This document shows, one piece after another, positions 1-10,040 of a DNA stretch of 32,460 nt. The stretch lies in contig CALKGI010000074.1 in the NCBI GenBank assembly GCA_938085045.1, positions 1-32,460 on the forward strand, in the 5' to 3' direction. Source of the stretch: an uncultured Alteromonadaceae bacterium. GTDB taxonomy: Bacteria; Pseudomonadota; Gammaproteobacteria; Enterobacterales; Alteromonadaceae. Within the stretch, counting starts at the first letter, position 1, and each line of letters begins with the position of its first letter. The notes under the pieces are model-generated. The model was not told the origin of the DNA, did no database searches, and saw only the letters and a list, made by a program, of their open reading frames with translations. The position numbers and the translations under genes were made by a program.

Positions 1-1422
1 GCCGGGGCAAACGACTCTCGCGAAGTACAAAACAGCAAAGAAACGGTTGAATTTACTGTCAGTAACCTAGATACACAAATTGACTACCTTAAAAAACTCG
101 CCCTTGATGTCAATACCAACGGATTGATGGACCAATTTTTAGCCGAATACGCCAAAGGTGTCACCCTACTAACCGGTCCCAATAACCTTTTAACATTAAA
201 AATGACCCAATTAGCACAGTTGAATATCGCCAGAACCCAGCTCAGCACAGCAGAAAGTGCGGTCAACATGGCATCAAATCATATCGACGAATTACTGAAA
301 AAATCCACTGAACAGTTCAATAACTTACAACGCGATACACTCGAACTACTGGACAATAGTTCAAGCTGGGCAGTACGAATGATGTTCATTTTGGGCGGAT
401 TAGCCATTGCATCAGCATTCGTAACCACCCGTTCGATGCTCAACCCACTCGAAGGCATTAACAAAATACTCGGGCACATGGCCCAAGGTGACTTATCTCG
501 TAAACTCGATTGTCGCAGTGAGGATGAATTTGGCTTGCTATCTAAAAACATCAACGAACTGGCCGAAGACTTAACCGAGCTAATTCAAGGGATAGTCGAA
601 AATGCCGCTAAGCTGAGCGTGGCCGCTGAGGATTCGACCAATGCAATCGGCCAAATGTCAGATTTTGGACAACAACAAAAAACCAAGGTTGCTCATGTAA
701 CCAACATCACCGATGAAATGAATAAGAGCGTTAATTATGTCACTCAGCAAGCCAATACAGCCGCCAACGAAATGCTCCAAGCATTAGACCAAAGTCAACA
801 GGTCGACAATATTGCTCAAGCCAATAACAATCGTATCAGCGAATTAGAAAAACAATTGGAAGAAACAACAGGCGTTATCGACCAACTACAAGTTGAATCA
901 AACAACATCGGCGGCATTCTTGAAACGATTAAAGGCATTGCCGAACAAACCAATTTATTGGCCTTAAACGCAGCCATTGAGGCCGCCAGAGCAGGCGAAC
1001 AAGGCCGGGGTTTCGCCGTAGTTGCCGACGAAGTTCGCTCTCTTGCTGGTCGAACACAGCAATCGACCGCTGAAATTCAATCAATGATCCAAAATTTACA
1101 AAGCCAAACCAATACAGCAGTAGAAGACATCTCAAAAGGTCGGCAGCAAGCCAGCGAATGTGTTAAATACACCGACGAGCTGACCCAATCAATGGCATTA
1201 ATCAACCAAGCCATCAACAAAATGCACGGTATGAGCGCCGAAATCGCCAACGCAGCCGAACAGCAATTAGCACAAAGCGAGCAAATTAAAGGGGATGTAC
1301 GAGACGTAGTAGTCATTGCCGATATGAATGCCAAAAAGTCCCAATCAACACTGGCTTACGCCAATCAAGTTGGTCACCTTGCCAGTGAGCTTAATGATTC
1401 TGTGGGGACTTTTAAGGTTTAA
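1..1422 (+). CDS. Methyl-accepting chemotaxis protein, 3' part (5' end outside window)
   Basis: Chemoreceptor that passes a ligand signal to the CheA/CheW kinase complex at the inner membrane. The frame is open from base 1, so the gene begins before the window; the first internal ATG at 124 is not a credible start because coding sequence continues upstream. Counting from that ATG, about residues 1-80 are a helical, probably periplasmic stalk, 83-102 a transmembrane helix, and 103-160 a HAMP domain containing the GDLSRKL stretch. The rest is a long coiled-coil signalling domain. The cytoplasmic hairpin tip is clear, with [20 protein letters not shown] and [19 protein letters not shown]. The protein ends in GTFKV and has no NWETF-type CheR-tethering pentapeptide. 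The sensory domain is mostly missing, so no ligand can be suggested. No terminator follows; the inverted repeat at 1456-1611 lies just downstream. Confidence 0.95.
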   Translation, partial: AGANDSREVQNSKETVEFTVSNLDTQIDYLKKLALDVNTNGLMDQFLAEYAKGVTLLTGPNNLLTLKMTQLAQLNIARTQLSTAESAVNMASNHIDELLKKSTEQFNNLQRDTLELLDNSSSWAVRMMFILGGLAIASAFVTTRSMLNPLEGINKILGHMAQGDLSRKLDCRSEDEFGLLSKNINELAEDLTELIQGIVENAAKLSVAAEDSTNAIGQMSDFGQQQKTKVAHVTNITDEMNKSVNYVTQQANTAANEMLQALDQSQQVDNIAQANNNRISELEKQLEETTGVIDQLQVESNNIGGILETIKGIAEQTNLLALNAAIEAARAGEQGRGFAVVADEVRSLAGRTQQSTAEIQSMIQNLQSQTNTAVEDISKGRQQASECVKYTDELTQSMALINQAINKMHGMSAEIANAAEQQLAQSEQIKGDVRDVVVIADMNAKKSQSTLAYANQVGHLASELNDSVGTFKV

Positions 1423-1455
1423 CGGTGGGGTATTCAGGTTAGACATAGGGCGTAG

Positions 1456-1611
1456 TAACCGATGGGTTACGGCTTGCTTCGCTTATCGCCTAACCCATCC
1501 TCCAGGATGAGGAATATCATGTCATATGCCAAGAAGGGATTTCCCATCACCTTGAATGGGCACCATACGGAGGATGGGTTAGGCGAGGTACGAGCCGTAA
1601 CCCATCGGTTA
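1456..1611. repeat. Pair of REP-like hairpins in inverted orientation
   Basis: Left arm 1456-1503 and right arm 1569-1611 are inverted copies of each other, matching over two 18-bp blocks and differing by a 5-bp indel in the middle. Each arm is also palindromic: gatgggtta/taacccatc pairs at 1461-1469/1491-1499 and again at 1573-1581/1598-1606. The 65-bp centre carries no convincing gene. The unit built on GATGGGTTA and TAACCCATC resembles repeats scattered between genes in many proteobacteria, which is recollection, not a search. It lies between the convergent 3' ends of the chemoreceptor and the acyl-CoA dehydrogenase, 32 bp past the latter's stop, where it could also act as a bidirectional transcription barrier. 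Confidence 0.85.
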
Positions 1612-1643
1612 TTACCAGCCAACACTAGCCATTGCCAATCCGA

Positions 1644-3413
1644 TCAAAAACCATCAACATCATGCAAATAAAGCATCCGAGACCCAGCCAACACCGAGCG
1701 TTTAAGCGAGTGTATTCGGCACATTACCTTGAAAAAGTAAAACTCAGCAGTCTTCATCTTATTTTCATAAAGTGCCTCGTCTTTTTCATAAGCGGCCTTG
1801 ATTATTTTCAGCCACATATAACCGTATAACAGGTAACCCATCATGTGCAGGTATTCCACCGATGCGCCACCAGCATCATCTGGCCTATCCATGATTTTTT
1901 CAATCAACATGTCAGTGACAATCCGCATCATGATCACCTTCTCGCCCAGCATACCCGCTAATCCTTGCGATACATCTTCTTCACCAAAGCTTTTAATAAA
2001 AGCATCTATTTCATCAAACAGTGCTGTCGCCGTCTTACCTTTGTCGCCCATTATTTTGCGACCAATTAAATCCAGTGCTTGGATGCCGTTGGTGCCTTCA
2101 TAAATTTGCGAAATTCGAACATCGCGTACCAACTGCTCTTGCCCCCATTCACGAATAAAACCGTGCCCGCCAAAAATTTGTTGTCCGGTAACACAAATAT
2201 CTAATCCCATGTCGGTGACAAAAGCCTTGGCAATAGGTGTCAACATCGCTGCCATCGTGCCAAAACGCTTTTTATCATCGTCATTGTCGGCATACGCGGC
2301 CTTATCTAGATTAACAGCAACGTAAGTATTAAACGCTCTACCCGCTTCAATTAAAGACTTCATATTCAACAGCATACGGCGAACATCAGCATGGACCATA
2401 ATCGAATCTGGTTTGTCGTTCTTGCTACCCAAACCTTTGCCTTGCAAGCGGTCTTTGGCATAGGCTAGTGCATTTTGATAAGAGCGTTCAGCACAACCAA
2501 GGCCCTGACTGCCCATCGACAAACGTTCGTAGTTCATCATAGTGAACATACAGGCCAAACCTCTGTTTGGCTCACCAATCATGTAACCTTTAGCGCCGTC
2601 AAAATTCATCACGCAAGTCGCTGAGGCGTTAATCCCCATTTTATGCTCTACAGAACCACATGCCACGCTATTGCGCTCGCCTAAGTTGCCTTGTTCGTCG
2701 ACATGGAATTTAGGCACCAAAAACAACGAAATACCTCGCGTACCAGCGGGCGCATCGGGCAATTTGGCCAATACCAAATGAATGATATTTTCAGTCAAAT
2801 CATGCTCACCAGCGGTAATAAAAATCTTTGTGCCAGTCACGTTATAGCTGCCATCATCATTTGGGTTGGCTTTGGTGTGAATTAGCCCAAGGTCGGTACC
2901 GGCATGAGATTCGGTCAGGCACATTGTGCCCGACCACAGGCCTGAATAGAGGTTCGATAAATAAGTAGCTTTAAGTTCATCGCTGCCATGAGACGACAGC
3001 GTAAGTGCTGCGGCGCTAGTTAGGCCAACATACAACGAAAATGACAAATCGGCAGAGCACATCATTTCGTCAAACGCCACGCCAAGCGATTTGGGCATAC
3101 CCATGCCACCAGCTTGCGAGTCGCCAGTTAACCCAGCCCAGCCACCTTCAGCGATAACATTGTACGATTGTTTGTAACTTGCGGGCGTGGTCACTACGCC
3201 ATTATCGAATGTAACGCCTTGTTCATCGGCTTCACGAGAATTGGGGGCGATGGTGGTTGCGGTAATTTTTGCGCTTTCTTCAATGATTGCCGCCGCGGTT
3301 TCAGGGTCAATCAATTGAGACAGCTTGGCGTTGCTCTGCCAGAACTCAGGGGCTTTAAAAACGTCAAACAATACAAACTGCATATCATCAACGGGGGCTT
3401 GGTAGAGACTCAT
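1644..3413 (-). CDS. Acyl-CoA dehydrogenase, DmdC-like long form
   Basis: FAD-dependent acyl-CoA dehydrogenase of 589 residues that would oxidise an acyl-CoA to the 2-enoyl-CoA in fatty-acid or related thioester breakdown. The start MSLYQAPVDDMQFVL and the roughly 590-residue length fit the long acyl-CoA dehydrogenase group that includes DmdC, the 3-methylmercaptopropionyl-CoA dehydrogenase of DMSP demethylation. The core motifs CLTESHAGTDLG (flavin/substrate side) and QIYEGTNGIQALD are present; E439 in YEGTNG is the expected catalytic base. A C-terminal extension follows. I chose the ATG at 3413 because AAGGAG lies 5 bases upstream; the GTG at 3419 begins inside that ribosome-binding site. 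It is divergent from the GAF-ATPase gene. The substrate cannot be read from the sequence: other long FadE-type enzymes share these features, and no dmd genes are visible nearby. Confidence 0.93.
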   Translation of the reverse strand: MSLYQAPVDDMQFVLFDVFKAPEFWQSNAKLSQLIDPETAAAIIEESAKITATTIAPNSREADEQGVTFDNGVVTTPASYKQSYNVIAEGGWAGLTGDSQAGGMGMPKSLGVAFDEMMCSADLSFSLYVGLTSAAALTLSSHGSDELKATYLSNLYSGLWSGTMCLTESHAGTDLGLIHTKANPNDDGSYNVTGTKIFITAGEHDLTENIIHLVLAKLPDAPAGTRGISLFLVPKFHVDEQGNLGERNSVACGSVEHKMGINASATCVMNFDGAKGYMIGEPNRGLACMFTMMNYERLSMGSQGLGCAERSYQNALAYAKDRLQGKGLGSKNDKPDSIMVHADVRRMLLNMKSLIEAGRAFNTYVAVNLDKAAYADNDDDKKRFGTMAAMLTPIAKAFVTDMGLDICVTGQQIFGGHGFIREWGQEQLVRDVRISQIYEGTNGIQALDLIGRKIMGDKGKTATALFDEIDAFIKSFGEEDVSQGLAGMLGEKVIMMRIVTDMLIEKIMDRPDDAGGASVEYLHMMGYLLYGYMWLKIIKAAYEKDEALYENKMKTAEFYFFKVMCRIHSLKRSVLAGSRMLYLHDVDGF

Positions 3414-3585
3414 AAACACTCCTTTATCTGCGATAAGAAAATACGAAAACTATAGTAATTTTATAATATTAGCTTCAATTATTCGAAAAGGGATTCTAAT
3501 TTGTCGGGTCAATTTTTTCAAAATCGGCTAGAATCAAAGATATTACATATAAACAGTCATTTCATTGCTTTGAACAGCCTATGTA

Positions 3586-5868
3586 ATGGCTTTTATGGCC
3601 AAATTAAGATTTAACTTTGTAAAAAAGAGTCAGCCCCAAATTATGGAATTTTACCAACAACTACTACACCTGTTTAAAAAAATCCACGACAGCCACCGTT
3701 TTGCTGACGTACTGCCCACACTCGAAACCGAAATATTAACCCTGTTTGATGCCCAGCGCATGACCATCTATCAGCGTAATCGTTATAGCCGTGATATTGT
3801 TTCGCGTTTTAAATCTGGCGATGAAATAAAAGAAATTCGCTTGCCAATAGGGCCACAATCACTGTCGGGTTATGTTGCCTTAAGCCTAAGGCCTTTATTG
3901 ATAAAAGACGCCTACGACGACGAAGCGTTAAAGTCTATTCATCCCAAACTCAAATTCGCTGCCCGTTACGACAAAGCCAGTAACTTTCGCACCAAAAGCG
4001 TATTAATCGTCCCTATTCAAGACAATGGGGTTTTGTTGGGTGTGGTTCAGTTTATTAACCGTAAAGATGGCACGGTATTTAACGAATCAGATGCCCGTAA
4101 AGCCATCGAAATGTCGTCGTTGCTAGCGCAAAAATTCAGATACGAACTTGGTGGTACCAAAGCACCATTTGATTACCTTTATCATTTAGGTGCAGTAGTC
4201 AAAGAACAACTTGAAGTGCTCCAACAAGAACGCTCACTTGAAGTGCAATTGCGCCGTTTACGCGAAGAATTTAAAGTCGCCAAAGACCTTATCGGTTTAT
4301 CGCTTGAAGTTTATTATCAGGTGCCATTCTTAGGACACGAAGAAGAAAAGTATCACGTTCACGTTGCCAACGACAAACTGAACGTCAATTACTTGCAAAA
4401 AAACGACGTAGTGGTCATTGCCGATGTGAATGAAGAGCCCATTATTTTGATGGCTCAGCCCAACAATGGCGATTTGCTGATGGAGATAGAATCTGCCACT
4501 GGCATCACCGATTACAGTATCTGCGTTGGTCTACCAGAAGATATTCACCGCTATTTGGGTGCTCAGCTGCCCACAGCAGCCAACATGGGTGAAATTGGCG
4601 ATATTCTCGGTGAAATTGAAGAAGATTTGCTGGTAGACGACACCCTCAAAGACGATGATAACCTCAACGAAGAAGCACCAGCGGTTGTTAAGCTGGTTAA
4701 CCGAATATTGCATGACGCCGTACAAATCGATGCATCAGATATACACATAGAACCGGGCAAGGGTAAAAGCCCTACTCAGGTAAGAATGCGAGTAGATGGC
4801 GTGTGTCAAAAAGTCATTGAAATACCGTCAAGCCATCAACCCGCTACTGCTGCGCGAATAAAAATCATGTCTAGATTAGACATCGCCGAAAAACGCTTGC
4901 CTCAAGATGGTAAATTCACCGTCAAACTCGGTAACAAACCGATTGAAGTTCGTGTAGCCACCATACCGACGGTATTTGGTGAAGGCATTGTTATGCGTAT
5001 ATTGGCAACTGGCGATGCCATGCCTTACGAGAAATTGTGTATGTCTAAAATCAACTACGCAATGCTCGATGAAATGATAAAACATCCACATGGTATTATA
5101 CTGGTTGTGGGTCCTACGGGGTCGGGTAAAACCACCACATTGCACGCAGTGCTAGGTAAACTCAACACCGTTGAAAAGAAAATATGGACCGCAGAAGACC
5201 CGGTGGAGATCACCCAACCCGGATTACAACAAGTGCAAATGAACAACCGGGTAGGACTCAATTTCGCCGCCGCACTAAGAGCGTTTTTACGAGCAGATCC
5301 AGACATCATTCTCATTGGTGAGATGCGTGACAAAGAAACCGCTCACGCAGGTGTAGAAGCCTCACTGACAGGTCACTTGGTATTATCTACCTTGCACACC
5401 AACTCAGCGCCCGAAACCATTACCCGACTACTTGATATCGGTTTAGATCCCATTAACTTTGCCGACGCCGTTATTGGCATTTTAGCCCAGCGTTTGATTA
5501 GAACACTGTGTAAAAACTGCAAAGAAGAGTACACACCAGACCAAATAGAAATAGACTTTATCAAACGTCATTATGGCGAAGAGTTCATCGACGAATTAGA
5601 AATCGATTGGCCTGAGTTAAAACTGTTTAAAGCCGTAGGTTGTGACGCCTGTAGTGGTAAGGGTTATAGAGGCCGTGCTGGTATTCATGAAATTCTGCCT
5701 ATCTCGCCAGAAAACAGGAATAACATCTACTCGGCGCAAACCGTAGAAGTCATTTCAAAACAAGGCATTAAAGATGGTATGCGAACCTTGGTGCAAGATG
5801 GCATTGTTAAAGTGATTATGGGATTAACTGACTTTAAACAGCTGCAAACGATTAGTAATTTAGATTAA
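3586..5868 (+). CDS. GAF-domain GspE/PilB-type secretion ATPase
   Basis: Hexameric ATPase of the type II secretion/type IV pilus motor superfamily, 760 residues. About residues 30-190 look like a GAF domain. A short coiled coil follows (195-235), then a region to about 345 that resembles a degenerate N-terminal GspE/MshE-type domain (IILMAQPNNGDLLMEIES), then an acidic linker. The ATPase spans about 365-760: Walker A GPTGSGKTT from residue 509, a Walker B/Asp box region DPDIILIGEMRDKETAHAG, the His box TGHLVLSTLHTN, and a zinc-type tetracysteine pair, CKNC at 642-645 and CDAC at 686-689. All catalytic elements are intact. No pilin, PilC/GspF or secretin gene is adjacent, so the partner machine is unknown. 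The start is uncertain: ATGs at 3586, 3595 and 3643 are all in frame and none has a clear ribosome-binding site. Confidence 0.92.
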   Translation: MAFMAKLRFNFVKKSQPQIMEFYQQLLHLFKKIHDSHRFADVLPTLETEILTLFDAQRMTIYQRNRYSRDIVSRFKSGDEIKEIRLPIGPQSLSGYVALSLRPLLIKDAYDDEALKSIHPKLKFAARYDKASNFRTKSVLIVPIQDNGVLLGVVQFINRKDGTVFNESDARKAIEMSSLLAQKFRYELGGTKAPFDYLYHLGAVVKEQLEVLQQERSLEVQLRRLREEFKVAKDLIGLSLEVYYQVPFLGHEEEKYHVHVANDKLNVNYLQKNDVVVIADVNEEPIILMAQPNNGDLLMEIESATGITDYSICVGLPEDIHRYLGAQLPTAANMGEIGDILGEIEEDLLVDDTLKDDDNLNEEAPAVVKLVNRILHDAVQIDASDIHIEPGKGKSPTQVRMRVDGVCQKVIEIPSSHQPATAARIKIMSRLDIAEKRLPQDGKFTVKLGNKPIEVRVATIPTVFGEGIVMRILATGDAMPYEKLCMSKINYAMLDEMIKHPHGIILVVGPTGSGKTTTLHAVLGKLNTVEKKIWTAEDPVEITQPGLQQVQMNNRVGLNFAAALRAFLRADPDIILIGEMRDKETAHAGVEASLTGHLVLSTLHTNSAPETITRLLDIGLDPINFADAVIGILAQRLIRTLCKNCKEEYTPDQIEIDFIKRHYGEEFIDELEIDWPELKLFKAVGCDACSGKGYRGRAGIHEILPISPENRNNIYSAQTVEVISKQGIKDGMRTLVQDGIVKVIMGLTDFKQLQTISNLD

Positions 5869-5891
5869 CGTTAAGAATTTAAGAAAAAAGT

Positions 5892-5922
5892 AAAAGAGCG
5901 TATAAACAACGCTCTTTTTTTT
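5892..5922 (+). terminator. Rho-independent terminator after the GAF-ATPase gene
   Basis: A 9-bp stem, aaaagagcg at 5892-5900 and cgctctttt at 5910-5918, with a 9-base loop, runs into an unbroken T tract to 5922. On the other strand the same stem is followed by a T-rich stretch, so it may also stop the convergent LipL32-like gene whose stop codon is at 5936. Confidence 0.9.
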
Positions 5923-5935
5923 GGCTGAAAATAAC

Positions 5936-6616
5936 TTACTTATTCACCAACTTCTGCAAACCAGCCAAAGTATTCGCTACTTTAATGCCCGGTATATTAC
6001 TGCCCAACGTGGCCATATACGAACCATTCACTTTGCCTCTAAAAGACGTAAACGAAATACGATACAAGCCTCGTACCAATGCTTTGGTTGGGCTGCCTAA
6101 TTTGGATTCATGACGTAAAACAGAATTGTAATGGCGACCTCCGGGGTTTTTCGGCAATTCACTGCTGTCGTCATTGTAAGTTAACGTTTGTAAAACTTTG
6201 CCACCGTCTTTGATTTTTTTGGCATCGGTGACTTTTAATCTGTCGAGCACTAAATAAGTGTCAAAATAGGCTTTTTTATCTTTTTTCATGCCCTTTTTAT
6301 AAAAGTCATGAACAAAGTCTTTTTTACCCGGTTTGCCAGTGGCTGGCGACACCAGAGAAACGCCCAGCTCATCAACCGCAGCGGGTACCCAGACATATAA
6401 ATAGTAGGCATCTTTATCTTTGTATTTACCCTCAGGTTTCACACTGGTATCAACATAACCATAATATTTGGTGTAATTAAGATAGGGCAAAGAGACTTTC
6501 ATCGGGCCATAACCCTTAGATTTTGAGCTCTTAAAATTATTGTCATCGTCACCAAAAAAGCCGGTGCACAGAAAAAATGTCGTACAGACTAGTAGTAATT
6601 TTTGTAGGTTTTTCAT
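5936..6616 (-). CDS. LipL32-family surface protein homologue
   Basis: 226-residue exported protein that I recognise as a homologue of LipL32, the major surface lipoprotein of pathogenic Leptospira. Shared landmarks in the same order are KYYGYVDT (50-57), AYYLYVWVPAAVDELGV (70-86), YFDTYLVLDRL (117-127), RHYNSVLR (161-168) and LVRGLYRISFTSFRGKVNGS (180-199). The residues I remember as calcium ligands in LipL32 (D132, T133, D164, D165, Y178) have counterparts here: D119, T120, D149, D150 and Y163, with nearly the same spacing. The N-terminus is a signal peptide with Cys at 11 and 17, but FFLC at 14-17 is a poor lipobox, so lipidation is doubtful. A GGAG-containing site lies about 12 bases before the ATG. 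It is a single gene, convergent with the ATPase and divergent from the cyclophilin gene. Its function in this organism is unknown. Confidence 0.88.
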   Translation of the reverse strand: MKNLQKLLLVCTTFFLCTGFFGDDDNNFKSSKSKGYGPMKVSLPYLNYTKYYGYVDTSVKPEGKYKDKDAYYLYVWVPAAVDELGVSLVSPATGKPGKKDFVHDFYKKGMKKDKKAYFDTYLVLDRLKVTDAKKIKDGGKVLQTLTYNDDSSELPKNPGGRHYNSVLRHESKLGSPTKALVRGLYRISFTSFRGKVNGSYMATLGSNIPGIKVANTLAGLQKLVNK

Positions 6617-6799
6617 TCAGTTAAAACTCCATTTGAGGTATTAATACAAGATCAACCATCGCCATGATTGCATTATGCCGAGGCACTAGAGTTTATAGAC
6701 GTAATAGCATGATCTCGCAAGACATATTCACTTGCCCAACCTCTAAGTTCCACGTATTCTAATTTCAAATTAATTCCCACCGACCTGACCATAACCACA

Positions 6800-7690
6800 A
6801 TGACTAAATCAATACTTAGCTCACTAGTACTCATTTTAACTCTATGTACCAACCAAGCCGCCTTTGCCACCGAAAATACCAACAAAGACGACATAAAAGA
6901 GCAACTGTGGCGAACACTATCACCGCAAAACACGCTTTACATGGACACACAAAGTGGCCGTATAATCTTTGAACTGGCTGAACAATTTAGCCCAAATAAT
7001 GTTGCCCATATAAAACAACTGATACGTTCTGGTTTTTACGATGGACTGACCTTTTACCGCGTTATTGACGGCTTTGTTATTCAAGGTGGTGACCCAAGTG
7101 AAAGTGATGAACACAAAAGTGCACTTGCAAAAAAAACCATGAAAGCCGAATTTGAACGTACAATCGACAAAACCACCTCATTTACTTTGGTTCAATCTCC
7201 CGACTTACTGGCGGAGCAAACCGGTTTTATCGACGGTTTTGCTGTGGGCAGAAGCCTAACAGAAAACAAAGAATGGTTAATAACCTGCCCCGGCGTTGTT
7301 AACCTTGCACGAAGCAACTCGCCTGACAGCGGCACTACAGACTTCGCCATAATGATAGGACAGGCACCGCGTCACCTTGACCGTAACATGTCTATTTTTG
7401 GCCGCGTTGTACACGGCATGGAACACCTCAACCTCATCAAACGGGGCAAAAAAGAAAACGGCGGCATGATAGAGGAACCAACCCAGCGCAGCAAAATTGT
7501 TAAAATGACCATCGCAGCCGACTTGCCCAAAGCTCAACAACTTAACATCGAAATAGAAAATACCCATACCCAAGCATTCAAACAAAAATTTGCAGAGCGT
7601 CGTAAAAAAGCCCATGAGTTTTATAAACATAAGGGTAACGGCGCGTTAGATATTTGTTATCTTAAAACCGATGTTAGAATCAACAAATGA
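6800..7690 (+). CDS. Secreted cyclophilin-type peptidyl-prolyl isomerase
   Basis: Cyclophilin-fold peptidyl-prolyl cis-trans isomerase of 296 residues, probably periplasmic. Residues 1-24 form a signal peptide ending in QAAFA. The cyclophilin core begins with YMDTQSGRIIFELAEQFSPN and includes GFYDGLTFYRVIDGFVIQGG, a close match to the family's FHRVI..F..QGGD active-site segment. An insertion of about 60 residues (DLLAEQTGFIDGFAVGRSL) precedes the second core block, where LARSNSPDSGTTDFAIMIG and LDRNMSIFGRVVHGMEHL are seen. The insertion and the LDRN signature fit a known group of long bacterial secreted cyclophilins, so I do not treat them as an anomaly. A short charged tail follows. The ATG at 6800 is chosen because it begins the signal peptide; no strong ribosome-binding site precedes it. 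Confidence 0.92.
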   Translation: MTKSILSSLVLILTLCTNQAAFATENTNKDDIKEQLWRTLSPQNTLYMDTQSGRIIFELAEQFSPNNVAHIKQLIRSGFYDGLTFYRVIDGFVIQGGDPSESDEHKSALAKKTMKAEFERTIDKTTSFTLVQSPDLLAEQTGFIDGFAVGRSLTENKEWLITCPGVVNLARSNSPDSGTTDFAIMIGQAPRHLDRNMSIFGRVVHGMEHLNLIKRGKKENGGMIEEPTQRSKIVKMTIAADLPKAQQLNIEIENTHTQAFKQKFAERRKKAHEFYKHKGNGALDICYLKTDVRINK

Positions 7691-7867
7691 ACGCATCTGA
7701 TTGATGTTCAGTATAATTTTATTCGTTTGTGCAACAAAAAATAAAAAGTTACTACAATGATGGTAATGAAAACAGTCCAATAGCGGCATTAAGCAGCAAA
7801 TAATGGCTCCGCTGAGTAATCTGGAGCTTGGCCCTTGATTTCTTATAACATTAAATTTACATTAAAG

Positions 7868-7883
7868 GGCTGCTTGTGCAGCC
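7868..7883 (+). promoter_or_regulatory. Short hairpin in the leader of the Cache chemoreceptor gene
   Basis: ggctgc at 7868-7873 pairs with gcagcc at 7878-7883 across a 4-base loop, about 36 bases before the start codon of the gene at 7920. No T tract follows, so this is not an obvious terminator. It could shape the mRNA leader, but nothing else supports a function. Confidence 0.35.
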
Positions 7884-7919
7884 TAATTAAAGCCAAAATA
7901 ACCAATAACGAGGCAATCA

Positions 7920-10016
7920 ATGCGGCTCAATACATTAAGAATAAAGATACTAACTTTTGTGGGCGGCCCCATTGCTTTATGTTTGGTCATTGCTGCTGCT
8001 GTTTTGGTGGTGGTAACAGGCGGCAGAACAGAAGATCGCATACATGCAAAAGTCATGAGCCAAACCTATTCTGAATCACTTAAAGTGCAAAACTTTTTTG
8101 AGAAATATGGCCAATTAAGCCGAACCTTTGTGCAAAACCCGATGATGCTAAAGTGGTTTGAAAACTACACCCAGCGTGGTGTTGAACTCGATGGTTACCC
8201 CGGTTATGACATAATCAACGACAACTTTATTCGCGTCAGTGATATCGATGACAACATCGTCTCTGCCTTTTTTGCCTCTGATGTTACCTCTGAATATTTC
8301 CGCGAAAACGACCGTACAGGTGTGCCAGCTACCCCTGATGCCGACCCTTATTTTGCCACCAAGCGTGGCTGGTATATCTCTGCCCTAACAGCCCCAAAAT
8401 TCAAAGTGGGTTCACCTTCTGCTGATTTTTCTAATGGCAATATTTCCTCGGTTATTCAATCACCCATGTATACCAAAAGCGGCAAATTAATTGGGGTTGG
8501 CGGTATTGATTTAAGTTTAATAGAAATAGGCAAATTCATTGACAGCATTCAATATGAAAATGCCGGTTTTGCCTTTTTGTTAAATAACGATGCCAAAATA
8601 GTCCATTTTCCAAACAAAGGTCAATTGGGCAAATTTGAAATCACGACCCCCGAAATAGATGGCGATGGTGAAATACAAAAAAACAGCAATGGCGCCAACA
8701 TAATAGAAGAAACCACCATCAAGCCAAATCATCCAATCAAAGATTTTGACAGCCATGAATCAACCAGCGGATTCGCCCAAATGGCCAAGCTTGCCAGCCA
8801 GCATACTCCAGGTTATGAGCAGGTCACTTTCATGGACCAACCTTATTATCTCGCGTTTCAGCCTGCCAAACTGACTTTCCCAGAAATGGAGTGGACCGTT
8901 GCTATCATGATCCCAGCCGAACTCATTGACGGCCCAATCTTTAACGCCCGAAGAAACGCTTTTTTTGGCGTATTGGTGATCATCGGCCTCATTACAGTGC
9001 TGATATTATTGGTTTCCAATAGACTGACCCGCCCCATTACTTTACTCTCTCAAGCCATGCAAGATGTAGCCGAAGGTGAAGGCGACTTGACCAAAATAAT
9101 CGACGTAGACAGTAACGATGAAGTTGGCGAACTGGCCGATCACTTCAATACTTTCATATCGAAATTACGTGGCTTGCTGCAACAAACCACACAGCACTCG
9201 GTGATAGTCAGCGATACGTCAAAACATTTGAGCCACGTATCAAGCGAAACTAACGACGAAATTCAGCAACAAAAATTGCAGGTAGACACAGTAACCACAG
9301 CGGTTACCGAAATGGCCGCAACCGTACAAGAGATCTCTCGAAACGCAGCACAAGCCAACACAGCGGCAAGTGACGCAGAACAACAAACCTCTTCGGGTTA
9401 TCAAATGTCTTCTGACGCCATGACCGAAATGAATAATCTGGCCCGCAGTATGGATGAAGCAGTTGACACCGTTGCAGGACTCGGCGAAGAATCGAAAAAC
9501 ATCGGCTCAGTTATCGACGTTATTAACGGCATTGCAGAGCAAACTAACCTATTGGCACTCAACGCCGCGATAGAAGCCGCCCGTGCGGGAGAACAAGGCC
9601 GAGGTTTTGCCGTGGTCGCCGATGAAGTCAGGTCTTTGGCCAGTCGGACTCAAGAGTCCACTAAAGACATCAGCTCTATGGTCAAAAAATTGCGTTCTAT
9701 TGCCGAAGCTGCAGAAACCGTAATGAGCAAAGGTAAAACTCAAACTACCTTAAGCGTAGACAAAACCCAACAAGTGCAAAATGCACTTAGCGCCATCAAC
9801 GATTCAATCGCCACTGTACAAGAACAAAGTGGACACATCGCAGTCGCCACCGAAGAGCAAACAGTAGTAGCCGAAAGCATTAACGAATCACTGCATTCCA
9901 TCACAGAGCTGGTAGACAACACTGCCAACCACGCCTCAGAGCTGTCTGATAAAGCGGATGAGTTGCATCACGCAGCAGGAGATTTACACGGTATTGTCGG
10001 CTCGTTTAAAGTCTAA
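7920..10016 (+). CDS. Methyl-accepting chemotaxis protein with periplasmic Cache domain
   Basis: Complete transmembrane chemoreceptor of 698 residues. A first transmembrane helix lies at about 11-32 and a second at about 343-363. The roughly 310-residue periplasmic part between them reads as a double Cache domain, with [18 protein letters not shown] and the membrane-proximal [20 protein letters not shown] typical of the small-molecule-binding fold; this group often senses amino acids or related compounds, but the ligand is not readable here. HAMP follows at about 365-415, then the methylation helices and the conserved hairpin tip near 540-575 ([20 protein letters not shown]). The end is IVGSFKV, with no CheR-binding pentapeptide. 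The ATG at 7920 is supported by GAGG about 8 bases upstream. A terminator follows directly, so it is a single-gene unit. Confidence 0.96.
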   Translation: MRLNTLRIKILTFVGGPIALCLVIAAAVLVVVTGGRTEDRIHAKVMSQTYSESLKVQNFFEKYGQLSRTFVQNPMMLKWFENYTQRGVELDGYPGYDIINDNFIRVSDIDDNIVSAFFASDVTSEYFRENDRTGVPATPDADPYFATKRGWYISALTAPKFKVGSPSADFSNGNISSVIQSPMYTKSGKLIGVGGIDLSLIEIGKFIDSIQYENAGFAFLLNNDAKIVHFPNKGQLGKFEITTPEIDGDGEIQKNSNGANIIEETTIKPNHPIKDFDSHESTSGFAQMAKLASQHTPGYEQVTFMDQPYYLAFQPAKLTFPEMEWTVAIMIPAELIDGPIFNARRNAFFGVLVIIGLITVLILLVSNRLTRPITLLSQAMQDVAEGEGDLTKIIDVDSNDEVGELADHFNTFISKLRGLLQQTTQHSVIVSDTSKHLSHVSSETNDEIQQQKLQVDTVTTAVTEMAATVQEISRNAAQANTAASDAEQQTSSGYQMSSDAMTEMNNLARSMDEAVDTVAGLGEESKNIGSVIDVINGIAEQTNLLALNAAIEAARAGEQGRGFAVVADEVRSLASRTQESTKDISSMVKKLRSIAEAAETVMSKGKTQTTLSVDKTQQVQNALSAINDSIATVQEQSGHIAVATEEQTVVAESINESLHSITELVDNTANHASELSDKADELHHAAGDLHGIVGSFKV

Positions 10017-10040
10017 ATAAACCATCAACAACCCCCCAAT

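Noticed and set aside
1462..1671. Plus-strand ORF of 69 residues across the REP-like repeat
   Set aside because: It is made mostly of the palindromic repeat and overlaps the end of the acyl-CoA dehydrogenase gene; no family or ribosome-binding site.
7835..8074. Plus-strand ORF of 79 residues before the Cache chemoreceptor
   Set aside because: It overlaps the chemoreceptor start in another frame; the chemoreceptor signal anchor and ribosome-binding site explain the region.
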